From Holtermannia corniformis (taxonomy: Eukaryota > Basidiomycota > Tremellomycetes > Holtermanniales): 64,000 bases of DNA. Positions within the stretch are counted from its first letter, which is position 1. Each line of letters starts with the position of its first letter. A model generated the notes under the pieces. That model saw only the letters and a list, made by a program, of their open reading frames with translations. It did no database searches and was not told the origin of the DNA. This document shows positions 1-12,762 of the stretch, piece by piece. The translations under genes were made by a program, and so were the position numbers. The stretch covers positions 465,392 through 529,391 of the forward strand of contig BCIJ01000009.1 of assembly GCA_001599935.1 (NCBI GenBank), in the 5' to 3' direction.

Positions 1-904
1 GCAGAATGAGACGGACCTGACGCTTGAATATACATGGATAATACGCCGACCACCTGTTGCGAACCACCACCGAGTAGCGTCAATGTTCGTTCTTGCGCCG
101 CCTCGCCCTGAGGCGATCAGCCCAAGATCCCCTTGACATACTGCAACTCACCGATATCGGTACTCGCGGGTTCCCAGCCTCCTCCACCAAGCACTTGAGG
201 AACTGCAACAGCACAGCAACCGATCGCTCGTCCTTGCCGAAACGCTCAATCATTCCGGCCACGACATTGTCCCACTGCGGCATCTGAAGAGCGAGATCTG
301 AGAGTGCCAGGCATACTTGCACGAGGATTGCGCGAGCGCCTGGTGGGGCCGTGACGGCTGTCAGAAAGGTGATGGATTGTAAGAGGGAGTCGCGGAGGGG
401 TTCCAGGGCTTCGGCTGGCAATTGGTTGAGGTCGTACAGGATCTACAAGGCGAAACGAGCCAATCAGTAGGCGTGTTTGGCTGGAACAAAGGGAGCGAAC
501 AGGACCTGCGTCGCCAGTTGCCAGAGAGATGCTTTGCGGTCCATTCGCTTAGACCGCTCGTCGTAGAGGGCGGCCGGTGACCGTCCTCATGCCGCTCTGG
601 CTATGCTGGCGCGCGGACCCGTATGGCGAGAGGTGCACAGGTGCTCACTTTGGCTCTTATCGTTTGAGCGCCAAACAGGCGTCCTTCGGGGGGTGTCTCG
701 GCACCAGTCAGTAGGTTGTGGCATGTTTGCCATGCTTCTTGCTAGAGATGCATCAGCCGCTTTCTTTGCCCAGCACTGTCCACTTACTGCGTGTTGAAAC
801 TCGCTGAGCCATTCGTTGGCCCGCTTCTTGGCGCCGGCGTCTGGGTCATGGTATAGCGACTGCAGCGCCTGGAGCACAGTGTGATCGGCAGAAGCGGCGG
901 CCAT
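1..904 (-). CDS. MTR10: Importin-beta family nuclear import receptor, Mtr10/transportin-3 type (partial)
   Basis: Karyopherin that carries SR/RNA-binding cargo into the nucleus. The ATG is at 904-902, and the first exon reads VLQALQSLYHDPDAGAKK and then ANEWLSEFQ, the signature N-terminus of Mtr10/TNPO3. Exon 2 gives AWQTCHNLL and LFGAQTIRAK; exon 3 (from about 446 down) gives ILYDLNQLPAE, LRDSLLQSITF and LALSDLALQMPQWDN, which match HEAT repeats 1-3 of the family. The gene continues beyond the left edge, so only roughly the first 150 residues are present. The join between exons 2 and 3 is uncertain: the gap at about 446-643 is longer than a usual intron here and may hide a further splice. 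It is divergent from RIO1, with 359 bases between the two ATGs. Confidence 0.88.
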
Positions 905-1263
905 GGGTGCTTTTTCGATGCGAGAAGGGTCGTGTTCGTATCTGTTGTCGTGAGATGGAGTCTATGAGCAAGCTGGCTGCAGGTACTATAGGTTGAAGCG
1001 GTTGACAGGGAGCGCCCTCAGCCAAGCCCAAAGGAGATGCACGGGCGGTGGCGTCGAATCCGAGTTAAAGTCGGACCGCAAACCTCTGAATTTAGTAGCG
1101 CTGGGATTTGGCGGGTTTGCAGTTAGGCCCGAAACGCGGCCAGCCTATCTGTCACGTGGCCCACAGTAACGCTGCGCGAGGCCCCGCACGAGATTTTGAC
1201 GGCCAGTCGCTGTTTGCTTGTGGATTGTTGCAGTGTAGCTCGACTTTGTCATCCCAGCTCACA
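905..1263. promoter_or_regulatory. Divergent intergenic region MTR10/RIO1
   Basis: This stretch separates two head-to-head start codons and must carry both promoters. No TATA box or recognisable operator stands out. ORFs that run into it have no family resemblance and look like noise. Confidence 0.5.
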
Positions 1264-3412
1264 ATGGCAGATCAGTTCGAAGACGCACCCAACGATACAA
1301 CATCCGCAATCGAATTCGATCAACCGCTCACGGCACCCGCGCTCTCGGCGTTCCCAGCACCAACCCGGCAGTCAGGCTACATCGACACCGAGGCAGTCAG
1401 CACGCACTCGGGCTCGAGTATCGAGGAAGAGCTCGAGGATGGGATCGAGTTCCTGCATGTAGGCGACCCACCTGTCGATCGCGGTGTTGCTGGAGATCTC
1501 CTCGATGCGCTGAGGGATCAGTCGTTTGCGCCGGTCGACGGTGGTGATGAAGACGAGGATGAGGACTATGGCGATTACGATATCGAAGACGAGGACTGGA
1601 ACTTGGCCGATGGTGGTGTGTATCGCTGCGACAACGCTCAGCCTAGTAGTGAGCGCTGACCCGACAGACTTTACCAAGCAGTTCAATCGCCTCCGACAGC
1701 ATCGCGACGCTCTCCATCCGCAAGCTTCTTCGTCGGCGGCAAATAAAGCATTCCCAGCACGACCCCTGCCTGCACGCAACGCTCATCAGAAACCACCACC
1801 AGCGACTGCATTGAGCTCATCCTCATTGTCAAAGACCAAAGTCATGAATGCTCTTGCTGCGATCCCGGGTGTGGCGGCCAACCCAAAGAACGCGATCGAC
1901 AAGGCGAATCAAAAGGACAAGAGCGATCGCGCGACAACGGAGCAGGTCTTGGACCCTAGGACGAGGTTGGTGCTGGTGGGCTTGATCAATCGAGGCGTCG
2001 TTGGGCAGGTGGAAGGCTGTGTGAGCACGGGCAAGGAGGTGAGTAACGTGTCATGCCCGCGTTTGCGGACTGCTATCGGCCACGCTAAGAATCTCGTCAA
2101 CCTACCTCCATATCATGCTTGGCACACTAGACACTCTGCTGATTCTTCCAGGCAAACGTCTATCACGCCCTTCCGTCCGCCAACCCTCCGTCCGAACCTG
2201 ACCCCTTCCCAACCTCACTTGCATTGAAAATCTACCGCACATCGATCCTAACCTTCAAATCACGCCAAGCTTACATCCTGGGCGAACACCGTTTCCGCGG
2301 CGGGTACGCCTCGTCACATAACCCGAGAAAGATGGTACGGCTCTGGGCGGAAAAGGAGTTGCGCAACTTGAGACGGTTGGAGGCTGGTGGCGTCAGAGCG
2401 CCGAGGGTCGTAGAGGGCCGGGAGAACGTGTTGGTGATGGAGTTTTTGGGTGTGGATGGCGCGTGAGTGGCTCAGCAGGCAGTGTCGAGGGCGGCGTGCT
2501 GACGAGAACAGGGCTTCACCTCGGCTCAAGGACGCCGAGATCTCGGTCTCGAAACTGCCAGAGCTCTATGCCGAGCTCCTAGTGGCCATGCGGCGCATGT
2601 ACCACGCGTGCCACCTCGTACACGCTGATTTGAGCGAGTACAACATCCTGTGAGTTGAGCAAGTCCCCCTGCCGCAGCGTGGCTGACGCAGCAGCTACCA
2701 CCTATCCCACCTAATCATCATCGACGTCTCCCAATCCGTCGAGCACGACCACCCACGCGCATTCGATTTCCTCCGCAAGGACATTGCAAACGTCGACGAC
2801 TTTTTCCACAAACGCTCCAGCGGTGCCGTCAAGACGCTCGGCGTGCGCCGGACGTGGGACTTTGTTGTGGGTGATCAAGTGGGCGATTTGACGTCCGACC
2901 AAGAGGTCGGATGCGAGGGTGAAGACCGACTGAAAGACGTTGTACGCGCTTGGCTGGACGTTGACGAGGACGAACCGGCCGAGATCGGGCCAGCCGAGAC
3001 TCTAGCGGAGAAGAAGCAAGAGGATGCCGTGTTCTTGAGCTCGTATATCCCGCGATCGCTTGCGGACGTCTACGACCCTGAACGCGACGTCGCAGTGCTC
3101 AAGAGCGGGAAAGGGTCGGATCTGATCTATGCCGATGTGGTCGGGCTGGATCTGAAGAGTCACGAGGACAAGGTAGGAGAAGAGGGCAAGGGCGTGCGCT
3201 TTGAGGAATCTGCATCGGAAGATGAGGACGGGCAAGAGGATAATGAAGGCGAAGACACGCACGAGAAAAAGCCGCGTGGGTTCCGACACGAAGACAAGGA
3301 AGTCAAGAAGGAGCGGAAAAAGGCGCTCAAGGAGGAGAACAGGGAGAAGCGCAAGACGAAAATGCCAAAGGCTGAAAAGGCGCGGCGGGTCAAACAGACA
3401 TCGTCAAAGTGA
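1264..3412 (+). CDS. RIO1: RIO1 family atypical serine kinase/ATPase
   Basis: Cytoplasmic kinase-ATPase of late 40S ribosome maturation (20S to 18S rRNA step). The start ATG at 1264 opens a long acidic leader. The RIO domain is intact across five exons: the phosphate-binding loop STGKEANVYHA is split by the intron at about 2038-2152, followed by LALKIYRTSILTFKSR with the nucleotide-binding lysine, RGGYASSHNPRKMVRLWAEK, the catalytic loop LVHADLSEYNIL (catalytic Asp) and the metal-binding IIDVSQSVEHDHP. The C-terminal tail is rich in Lys/Glu and ends in KRKTKMPKAEKARRVKQ-like sequence, as in other Rio1 proteins. Introns fall at about 1617, 2038, 2465 and 2651, each with a GTGAGT- or GTGTGT-type donor. 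It is tail-to-tail with PET127, 101 bases apart. Confidence 0.95.
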
Positions 3413-3513
3413 TGCACCGGGTGCTGGGATCATTCCAGGGAGAGATGCAATGCTGATACATATGTATGCTACAATCCGAACATGTGCAAGATGATTGGTC
3501 CGATGATGACCTG

Positions 3514-6500
3514 CTATCCACTTGAGCCCCGTCGGGCGGCCGCGTCCACCGCCTGTTGTGAGGTATAGTGCGCCGATGGGAGCGGCGGCCGCGCATACCC
3601 GCGCTCCAAGCGGATCCTTTCTTCACGCTCCTTGTATTCACGCCCACTGTCAAGCGCCTCTCGCCGCATCGCCTGGATCCGGTCGTCTGCCAATCGCCAC
3701 TTGACAGAGGCAAACGACGGTTCAGCCTCGACGACCTCTGCAAGCTCGGCACTGCTCAACGGCGGCGTGGCAATCTCGGCTTCTGTTGCCTCAATCTTTG
3801 CGCGTAGGCGATCCCGCGTGTACATTTCGTCCACCGTCTTGCCTTCGGGTACGAATAGGCTCTGCATGCCGATCATGCGACGGTTGGAGGCGGTGAGGCC
3901 TGACCGGGCGGTGCGCTGGCCTTCGGGAGTGAGCGACGTCTTGCTGATCACAAAGTCGAGCGCCCCTGGCGGTCATCAGCGCGGCACATGGAGCAGGTCA
4001 ATACACGCACAACTGTGGGTCCGTCGAGTCTCGCGATCGCCGTCAAAGTGGACGTGACCGTCAACGACCTTGCCGTTGAGTGTACTCTCAAAGTCCAAGA
4101 CGAAAGCGATGATTGGAGCTTCTGCGTGCTTGTCCTTATCCCATGACTCGGGCTGTACCCAAGCCGTAACGCGCCGATCGCCACCCAGCGACGTGTCGTC
4201 GATAGTCAGGTGTATAGACTATGTAGACATCAGCTCTGCGAACCGGGATGGCAAACACATACGCCCTCTGGGAACGCCGCCGTCGCTTGATCCAGGATCG
4301 TCTCCATGACTCCCACGCTGAGCTTGAACGCCTGATCAGCCATCTCGGTCGAGCCAAATAGTCGAGCGTCAATCTCCTCCCTGCAATCGTCAGGCTGCCG
4401 TCTACCACAGTGATATTCAGACGTACAGGGGCAGATACTGGAAGCCGAATAACCTCCGAGTGTTGTGATACGCGACAAAGATGCCGTCCATGTTGCCGAT
4501 ACGAGCTTGCAGGCTGGCGACGTTAGCCTGGCCAGAGGGAACGGTGCGATACTGACCTGTACTTGAGCATGCCGGAGCGAACGAGGTCATAGTATCTATA
4601 GAAGGGTCAGCAGAGCTTCAGGTGTGAAAAAAGTCGAACTCACTCTCGCTCATAAGACTGCGCAAAGCCGTGCGTCCGGCTAATGTCGTACTCGGCGTTG
4701 TCCTAATCAACGATCAGCACTGTATATGCCGCCATGCATTGTGCTCACAAGATAGTTGGCGCGATCATGTCGGATCGGTAGACACGCCCTCGTCTTGATG
4801 TCAAAAGTGCCCGTGCCCGGTAATCGTGGGTCGTGGCAGTCGAGTTGGGATCGCATGAGAAGCTTTGACACCTGTGATACATGAGCGCTGTCTTGAATGA
4901 TTTGGATCCCCAATTCACCTTGCAATACCGATACGCCTCGCGCGCGGTGCGCTCCTCCTCGCTGACAGCTGATTCAGGACTAGACGTCAAGAAGCGCTTA
5001 AAGTCGGCATCCTCTGTCGTCAACATCTTTTCCAGTACTCGTCCCTACACCGAGTGTCAGTCATCACGAGTTCCACAACGCGACCAGGACTCGCCATATC
5101 GCTCAATACATTCTCATCAACGTCAAAGCGCTTATCGTTATCGACCGCGTATTTGCCGCCCGGCAACGCTTTGACGATGAGGGATGCGGGTAGCTTTGCG
5201 CCTGCCGTGAAGTCTGTGCGCTGCGTTCGGTCAGCGCGTACCCTGAGCCATCCCATGGCAGACGCACCCCGTCTTTGAAATCTTGACTCAGGTTCTTGAA
5301 AGAGACTGGCTTTCCGCCTGGCAGGTAGTCAGCGCCACCGTCACACCTTGGAATCAAGCAGCCTCACCGCTGATAGCAAAGTAGATTTGACTCAGAGCCT
5401 TGGTCAAAGTCGACGTCGAGCCGAAATACCGCGTCGCGTTGGCCTCGGACATCTCCAACAATTCCTATCCGCACCCTATCAGCATAACCTTCTCTCAAGG
5501 TGCTCCACATACCGGATCCTTGGAAGCGGTCACGTATTGCGGACACCGATGGTACGCAAAGTGATCGATTGGAGGGATCTGCACGAGCGTCGGGTCAAAG
5601 TTGAAGACGGAAGTGCGGGGATCGCTGAGATAATGCACGGCCGGGCTGGGTGATGGTTTTCAGCACTGCACGGTTAAATGGAAAGGACGATGCGAACTTG
5701 AAGAGCACACGCTGGAGACCGCGGCCTAGCGTTGCGACTTTGGCTTCGCGGAGGGGCGCGACCTCTGTTGACGTCAGCGCTGGCGGAGTGCTTGTGTGTG
5801 AGCGTACTGACCGTGGATGACAATCTCGGGGCCTGATAGCTGACCTCGAGCTACTTGCTCGTAACCACGACGTGTCCGTCGTCTTGAGGGCACGACCTCT
5901 TCCTCTACTGGCAATGATTGTCAGCGAAAGCCACTTCTCTTGCAGGGAATTCTACCTTCGGATGGATCCTCGAACTCCTCCTGGTGCTCCTCATAGCTCT
6001 CTGCAGCAATCGCCTCATCTTCTCCCCGCTCTTCATCCGCGACCTCCCTATCCGCGACCTTGTCCATCTCCTCGGCCGCAAGCGTCGCATCCGCCAGCCT
6101 TTGCTCTGCATCCTCCACCCCAACCCCATCCCCTGGTACCAACCCCTCGCGTCCAAAGCGTACGGCCTCGGCCCGATCCTCAATCAACACCATCCTCAAC
6201 CTCTCAACCTCGGCCCAGCGCTTGGCCTTTTCCAACTGGCGCGCTAAACGGTTCGCCTCGAGTTTGTCCGGATCATTGTGTTGGCGCTCGAGTGCAAGCT
6301 GGGCTGATTTCGGGAGTGAGTGAGGACGCCACGGACGTGGATCCTCGATCCAAGGGAGTTTGCCTTTGCGGAGGAGGTTTGAGCTCGATCCGAATTGGGT
6401 TTCGTCGGTTTCGGCTGGGGGTGGTACTGATAGGTCTTCATCTGGAGCGATGAGCGGCTCGTTGGGTGCTTCCGATGGTGGTGGCAGTGCTTCAGGCACA

Positions 6501-7069
6501 CTGTCCGGTATCGTAGCAGACTCGGCAGCTGCCACCGAGCCAGACGGCACGCTGGTCCCTGCCGTCGGCTGCCCTTCTTTCATCATCTTGCGCATGACGG
6601 CCCTCGCGCGCTTCCTTGCAGCTCTAGCAATCCTAAACTCGGGGTCGCTATCGACCCTCGGCCACACCAACGAAGCGCCCTTTTGCGCCTCGGCATATAT
6701 AGAGTCACCGGGTGCCATTGGCAGATAGCGCACGAGGTTGCCCTGGCGCCGAGGCAGTCGGCGAGGCTTTGGATCTGGTGCGGACGGCTCGGGCAACAGT
6801 CTCATTCTACGTCGGCGAACGTAACCGGGGACTATTGCCTTTGAGGACTGGACGATGGGGACGCTCGTTTGCTTTTGGAGACGATCGACCATGTTGGACT
6901 GGATGTCGGTACTGGGTGGAAGCGTATCGCCGCGCGATAGGAATGAAGAAGTCTCCGCATGGTCTGCGTAGAGGCGTCGATGCAGGAGGGCTGTTGATCG
7001 TACAGCACTCGCGATTGATCGAGTGGTTACGATGGAGAGTGACCGGCAGCCAATGGGCGGTAGCCGCAT
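3514..7069 (-). CDS. PET127: Mitochondrial RNA-processing protein Pet127
   Basis: Pet127 is a mitochondrial, membrane-associated protein needed for 5' processing and turnover of mitochondrial RNA in yeast. The ATG at 7069 opens a large first exon (to about 5921) with an Arg-rich, hydroxylated N-terminus typical of a mitochondrial presequence, then Pro/Glu-rich linker. Later exons carry the family core in order: LGRGLQRVLF, HYLSDPRTSVFNFDPTLVQI, YVTASKDPELLEM, RYFGSTSTLTKALSQIYFAIS, LLMRSQLDCHDPRLP and GTFDIKTRACLPIRHDR (the PD-(D/E)XK-like nuclease motif), YYDLVRSGMLKYSLQARIG and MDGIFVAYHNTRRLFGFQY, then AFVLDFESTLNGKVVDG. About ten short introns interrupt the second half. The order and conservation of these blocks make the assignment firm. 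It is divergent from SEM1. Confidence 0.93.
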
Positions 7070-7314
7070 CGCGAGAACCGTACGTCGCGAGTCAGCACGA
7101 CCTGTTGTCTGTATCGACCGTGACTCCAGTCCTGTCAGTGACCTTGCAAGGTCTAGAGGGTGCTTTAAGCTGTCTCTAATGCTCGTCTATTTGTTGTAAC
7201 ATTTGCCCACTTTCACGTGTCACTCTAAAACCGCAATCTTTATTTACGTCGCCGCACTACCGCCACGCTGCATCACCTCCTATCCACCATCAATCCCACT
7301 CCCGGCTCAGCACA

Positions 7315-7829
7315 ATGTCGCAACCTCCACCAAACGCCAGCTCGTCAGCCCAACAACCCGCACAAGACCAGAGCAAACCGCCAGCGCCAGCGCCTGCCGC
7401 GGCCGGGGCCGAAAAGGACAAGGAGGGCACCAAGCTGCCTCAGTTGAGCGCGCTCGAGGACGATGACGAGTTCGAGGTCAGTCGCGCAGCTGCGACGTTG
7501 AACGGTGCTGACGTCTGCTTGTAGGAGTTCCCAGCGGCCGGTACGTGCTCTTTTGTACACAGAGCTCGTAGACGTCCACAGACCACTGACTTTCACCACA
7601 GCCGAAGGTGGCCCATCCAACCTCGCGCACCTAGCGGTCAAAGCGGGCGTTGCCGATCCCGCGGATCACCTGTGGGAGGATAACTGGGATGACGACGATG
7701 CCAATGATCCGTTTACGGCTCAGCTGCGGTGCGTGCCGAAATCCGGCCATGAACAGGATTGACGCGTACGATAGCTCGGCGATCAAGGAGCGCCACGGCG
7801 CGACCGGCGGCGAGCCAATGAAGCTGTAG
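7315..7829 (+). CDS. SEM1: Sem1/Dss1, 26S proteasome lid and TREX-2 subunit
   Basis: Small acidic disordered protein shared by the proteasome lid, TREX-2 and BRCA2-type complexes. Four exons: 7315 to about 7476, a tiny exon reading EFPAA, a third with WEDNWDDDDANDPFTAQLR, and a last one ending KERHGATGGEPMKL before TAG at 7827-7829. The diagnostic blocks ALEDDDEFEEFP and LWEDNWDDDD are both present. At about 118 residues it is longer than usual because of a Pro/Ala/Gln-rich leader. Between the two blocks, the usual acidic stretch with its first tryptophan (EDW) is replaced by a neutral segment, EGGPSNLAHLAVKAGVADP. The splice joins give one open frame, so this looks real and not a frame error. 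Confidence 0.9.
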
Positions 7830-7915
7830 ACAGAGATGGCGCTCTCAGCGTTCAATGTATACTATAGCACTGACTCGCTACTCGCATTATCACGTCACTA
7901 GAATACAGCTATCGA

Positions 7916-10110
7916 TCACTGACCGCGCCTAGCCTTGAGCTTTGCGAGCTCGCGCAGAGCCTCGGCTTCGTCTTTCTCATCCTCGGCACGCTGCTGCGCC
8001 TCATCCATCTTTTCCCATGCCTCCGTCTTGCCCTCGGTCATGGCTTTGCGCATCAGGTCGCCCGAACGAGGTAACCCGGTGGACAGCACGCGGTTGCGCT
8101 CCATCCGTTCAAACAGGACAAACAGGCGTTCAGCCTCACGCTCCTTTTCTTCATCCGTCATGGATGCTGATGTCGCAGAGGGTTCGGGCTCGGCAAGGCC
8201 CGAGATCGGGTGACGAGCGGGTTGAGTCGAGCCAAAGGGGTTTGGACTGGCTGGTTCATCGTCCGAGACCTCTGTGATACTCGCGCTCGTGCCGGGGTTG
8301 GCGGGCGCAGCGAGGCCTTTGCGGAACAGCAAGCCTGCAGCGTTCCCATAGCCGATATCGGCCGTCAACACTGTTGCTGCGAGTTCTCAGTCAGCCGCGG
8401 CGACTTGCAGCACCTGACAAGCAACGGACCGTCGCGCCCCGCAAGGATCCAAAAGAGCTCTTCGGTCGCAGCTCGTGCTTGAGCGTGGTGGGAGCACAGC
8501 AGCACCCTCAGTAGATCGCCGAGCAGACCTTGTCGTTTCTCGAGCGGACCCGCCGCGGGAGACCGATCCCTATACCGAATCAGCCATCGCAAACGGTACA
8601 GACCGTTCACTCGACTGACAGATCGTCCGGGATGACCGCGTCACGGACTAGCCGCCTCGTCGTGTCAGCCCCCGCGCACACCTTGACAAGAAGCAACACA
8701 ATCGGCGGCAACGCCTCGTCCACGACCACACCGCTGCGCCTCACTTGATCCCCATCAATGTCCGTCCCGAACGGCACTGCGCTTTCGAGCCAGCCCTGCA
8801 AGATCGCCACGAGTCTTCTAGGCAGTAATGGTGCAGTCTCCTCGAGTGGTGGCGTTGGTGATCTACGGCCCGAGTCGATCGATCGGCGCGAGGAAGAATC
8901 GGAAGAGAGAGAGCCGAGAAGGTTCTTGAGAGACCGGACGGGGGATGCGTTGGATGGGCTTGGTGAGGGTTTGGGACCGGCTTGCCAGGTGGGCCGTAGA
9001 CGATCGGTGTAGGGTACAAGGAGGAGAGCGTGGATGACTTGGGACAGGGGTGAGATCAGATCGGTGCGCAGCGCGAAGAGTAGATGAAGGAGGGGAGACA
9101 GTAGGCTATTGGCAATCAGCGGTGCTCTTGTCTACTTGATCCTGTGCCACTTGTACCCACTCATCGAAACGATCCACCCAGTGCGGCGTGTCATCCGTCG
9201 CAGAGGCGTTGGCCGAGCTAGGCGGAGAATGATGGCTGATGACGGCGTGCACCATCTTGAGCAGCTCCGTGATGGCCATGTAGCTCGCCGCTTCCACGGG
9301 TATCATGGGTAGGAGCTAGCAAGACACTGAGCGCTGTACACCTCTACACAGCCACTCACCACAGCAGTCGTCTCGACCACACCCTCATCCACCATCCCCT
9401 GTACCGCCTTTCCACCTTCGACAGCCAACAAAAAGCCAATGCGCGCTACCAAGAACACCCGGTCCGCGTTCAGCGGGCGGCCCGATTCAGCTTTGAGTTC
9501 GCGCGCGATGACGATTCCGATCCCCTTTTCGACCATCCATCTTCGGATCTCGGCGCGCAGGACGAGCAAGTTGGCAATGACTTTGAGCGCTTCCTGGGCG
9601 GCGGGCGACGTGGCGGGCCAGGAGGGTTTGGAGAATGGGTTTGCGGCTGGTGGGAGTGGGAGCGATGTGTGATGGAGGACTGTCATGATGTGTTTGGGCT
9701 CTGTCAAGGGTTCGGACCCGATTGGGTTGCGTGAAAGCGCCTTGACGGCGGAGAGTGCGAGGTGGGTCGCTGTAGGCTGTTCAGCTTGTTGATGCACTAT
9801 GCAGGAATATGCCCACTCGTCTCATCCCAGCTCATCCATACTGCACCCTCCTTGTCCTCCAAATCGCCAAGTATGGCCTCTAGCAATGCCTTGCGCTCAT
9901 AAGGGTGGACCGACGTGGGGACGGCTACAGCATGGTCAGCACACGCCAGTCATCCCAGAGTTTTGACCGACCGTCCACTAGCCGTTGCAGGACACTATCC
10001 ATCGCACTCTTGGCCGAGCTGCTCCCTCTATCGCTGATCCCAGTATACTCGCTGGCCTCGATAGTGAGCACATTGCTCTCCCCTCTTGTCAGCGATGTCG
10101 ACGCCCGCAT
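7916..10110 (-). CDS. RIC8: Synembryn/Ric8, chaperone and GEF for G-protein alpha subunits
   Basis: Cytosolic armadillo-repeat protein that folds and activates heterotrimeric G-alpha subunits. The last exon (from about 8371) holds the clearest family signature, MTDEEKEREAERLFVLFERM, followed by a Glu-rich helical tail ending KARRGQ. Upstream exons give helical-repeat sequence, for example AAQEALKVIANLLVLRAEIR and RVFLVARIGFLLAVEGGKAV. The N-terminus has two in-frame ATGs, at 10110 and 10002 (MDSVLQRLVDG); the longer is given here, but the shorter is equally possible. About seven short introns are present. It is tail-to-tail with SEM1 (86 bases). Ras- and Rab-type GTPases lie elsewhere in the window but show no linkage to it. 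Confidence 0.85.
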
Positions 10111-10325
10111 TGCAGTGTCGCTCGTGTGATCGTGTGAGCAGGTCCCTACCCGCCGCGGTCTCCTAGCTGCAGCCACGAAGGACACGGATGACAGCTAGCT
10201 CAGGTTGCCAGTGGTGCATACTCGGTCGGCAGCAGACAAAGGCGTTTGCTCGCGTGGTCACGAAACGCGTTTCAAGGGGAACAAACCTCCACCGGCATGC
10301 ATCTACAGACCCGACATGATCAACT

Positions 10326-12762
10326 CTACTTTTTCGATGCCTGTAGTGGATCGGTCAACGACTGTGCTAGGCAGAACAGACCGACGCACCAGCATGGCCA
10401 GCAGCTGACTCATCGCAGCACCCGGAGGTGCAGCAGGGGCTGGCGGAGGGGTAGCCTGATAGCCAGTCGCGACCGGCTGTGGTACGGCTGCCGGGGGCGC
10501 AGGCGTAGGCGTGGTAGCTTGTAGCATTGCCAGCAGATTCGGCGGAAGCTGCGGCGCCGTGGTCGTCGGTTGAGGTGTGACTGCTTGTGGGAGCGGCGGT
10601 GGCAGGTAAGGAGGATACGACGTTGGCGCCTGAGTCTGTCGTGGAGGCAAAGGAGCTGGCGCGTTGGCTGGCACAGCCGGATAGCCCGGTGTGATTGGCG
10701 GAGGCGGATAGGGCGGATAGCCTCCCGGAGGCGGTCCAGGAGGGTACGCAGACGGAGGCGGGCCAGCGTTGTGTGGTGGGGGGGCGTTGAAGGCTGGCTG
10801 TGGACGGCCAACGGGTCTTGAAGGCATGGGCGCCGGCGCGGGAGAGCTAGCCGTCCCCGCGAGACCGTTGAGCAACTGTTGGACTCTACGAGCCTGTTCG
10901 AGGCGCTCCTGCTCGGAAGAGCCATTAGCATTCCCCTGCGGCGGTACGGCAGGGTAGCGATCTGCGGATACGTCAGCATGCGACGCTGTAGTGAACCAGC
11001 GTTCAAATCACCTCTTGGTCCAGGTCCTTGTCGATCATACCCTCCTCGACCATAGTCGTCACTCCCTTGTCGATCATAGTCGTGCCCACCATCAGAGCCC
11101 GAACCAGCGGAACGACCTCCGATCGGTCTGACACCCATATACCCAGGTCCTTCCCCGCTCTTTCTCGGCAGACCACGACCACGAACAGCAGCTCCGCCAG
11201 CCCCTCGCGGTCTGTTCACTGTCAGCGAGATTACAAACTAGTAAAAAGAAAGCTCACGGTGGCCCGCTAGGCGGTCCCGATGCCAACGGCTCCTCTTCGT
11301 CCCACACATAACGCAGATCAAACGTCCCAGGACCAAACGGCCGATCCTGGCAGGCCTCGTAGAAGCGCGAGGCAGCCCTGCTGTCATAGTATTCGACAAC
11401 GCGCTGGCTGTGAAGGCTACATCAGCACTTGAAAACAGAAAGACATGGCACGCACTCGTGCATCTTGCCCGGCTTGATCGTCTTGACCTGGCCGAAATCG
11501 GCACAGACGCGGAACAAATGCTCTTCGTCGATTTGCCGGACGTGACGGACCGCAACGAGGATCGAGCCCTTGCGTACATGCCGTCAGCTTGGTGCAGGTC
11601 CGCTCGACTGGCACGACAGACCTGATTCTTCTCGCCATCACACCGCCCAGACTGCTCGTCAGCCCTCGGCAGGCTAAAGTGCACGTCGATCTACCGAACC
11701 ACGCATCAGCTCTACTCGCAGGTACCTTCGTCGAAAAAGAGACGAACCGGTCGTCGCTCCACATCAGAATTATGCAGCGCCTCGCGCGCCCGTTGTGCCG
11801 CTCGCAGATCAAACTGATCGTCTTGTCAGCCTGACACTACCGCGACGCGTGCGACAATACACACATAAGTGACAAAGACCATGCCTCGGTTCTGGATCAG
11901 GTCGAAAAACGTCTTGATCTCGCCGTGCGACTCGAACATTGAGCGAACGGCGGGTGAATTGGCTTCATACTGTTATGATGCGGGTGAGGGCTGGACTTGG
12001 GTAGTAGGTGTGGACGCACACTGATGTTGCGCACGAACAGGGTTCGACAGGGTCGCTCGGCGTTGACGCGGTCTTCGATTGTTCGGTGCGCGCGGTCGCG
12101 ATCGCGATTGTCGCGGGGTGGAGGGCGCTCATCACGTCCACGAGCTACTCGTGCATGAGCACGAGAAGGGTTGGCTTAGGAAACGGATCGGTACAGCTCA
12201 CTGCACCACGGCTGCTTCAACAAGGTTACTCCGATATTCAGTCGGACAACTTTACGTGTACAGCCGCGAGACGTGCTTTCACAGTGATTCAAAAGCTGGC
12301 TGTACTGAGGTGGGTCTCGAGTGTCGCACGATTCAGGCCACGTTGCAGCCCTCACTCAAGATCCTTGCAGCTTAGATCTAGTGCTCTCACCCGTCTCACA
12401 AGATGCTCACAGGACAAGAAAAGGTGCTCACCATCAGGACTGCGTGCACGTAGATCACCGTGTCGACGACCCGGACTCATGCCAGAACCAGAACCGGGAC
12501 CGTGACCGGGAGCAGAGCCAGGACCATAGCCTGAACCTGAAGCCATCTGAGGCGGACGATCAAACTGGCCACTAGCACCATACTGCCCAGGTGGTGGTGG
12601 CGGTGGGCCATGGTTGTTGTAGTTGGGCGGTGGTGGGGCCTGCTGGTAGCTCTGCACAGGAGGACCGTTACGATACTGTCCTGGCCCCGGACCTGGACCT
12701 GGACCGGGGTTGTTGTTTGCAAAGTAGCCTTGCTGCTGTGGAGGTTGACGGTACGGGTTCAT
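10326..12762 (-). CDS. Tandem-RRM RNA-binding protein with Pro/Gly-rich flanks
   Basis: The ATG at 12762 opens a Gly/Pro/Gln/Asn-rich leader (about 100 residues). RRM1 follows: CRTLFVRNIS (RNP2), RGMVFVTY (RNP1), FDLRAAQRAREALH and IDVHFSLP. RRM2 follows: GSILVAVRHV, DFGQVKTIKPG, RVVEYYDSRAASRFYEAC and FDLRYVWDEEEP. The pair resembles the first two RRMs of the Mei2-like family, including the DIRAA/DLRAA element, but the Mei2-specific third RRM is not evident. The C-terminal 250 or so residues are proline-rich low complexity. A final canonical intron leads to a short last exon encoding ASKK and TAG at 10328-10326. Likely a cytoplasmic or nuclear regulator of mRNA; the exact target is unknown. 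Confidence 0.75.
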
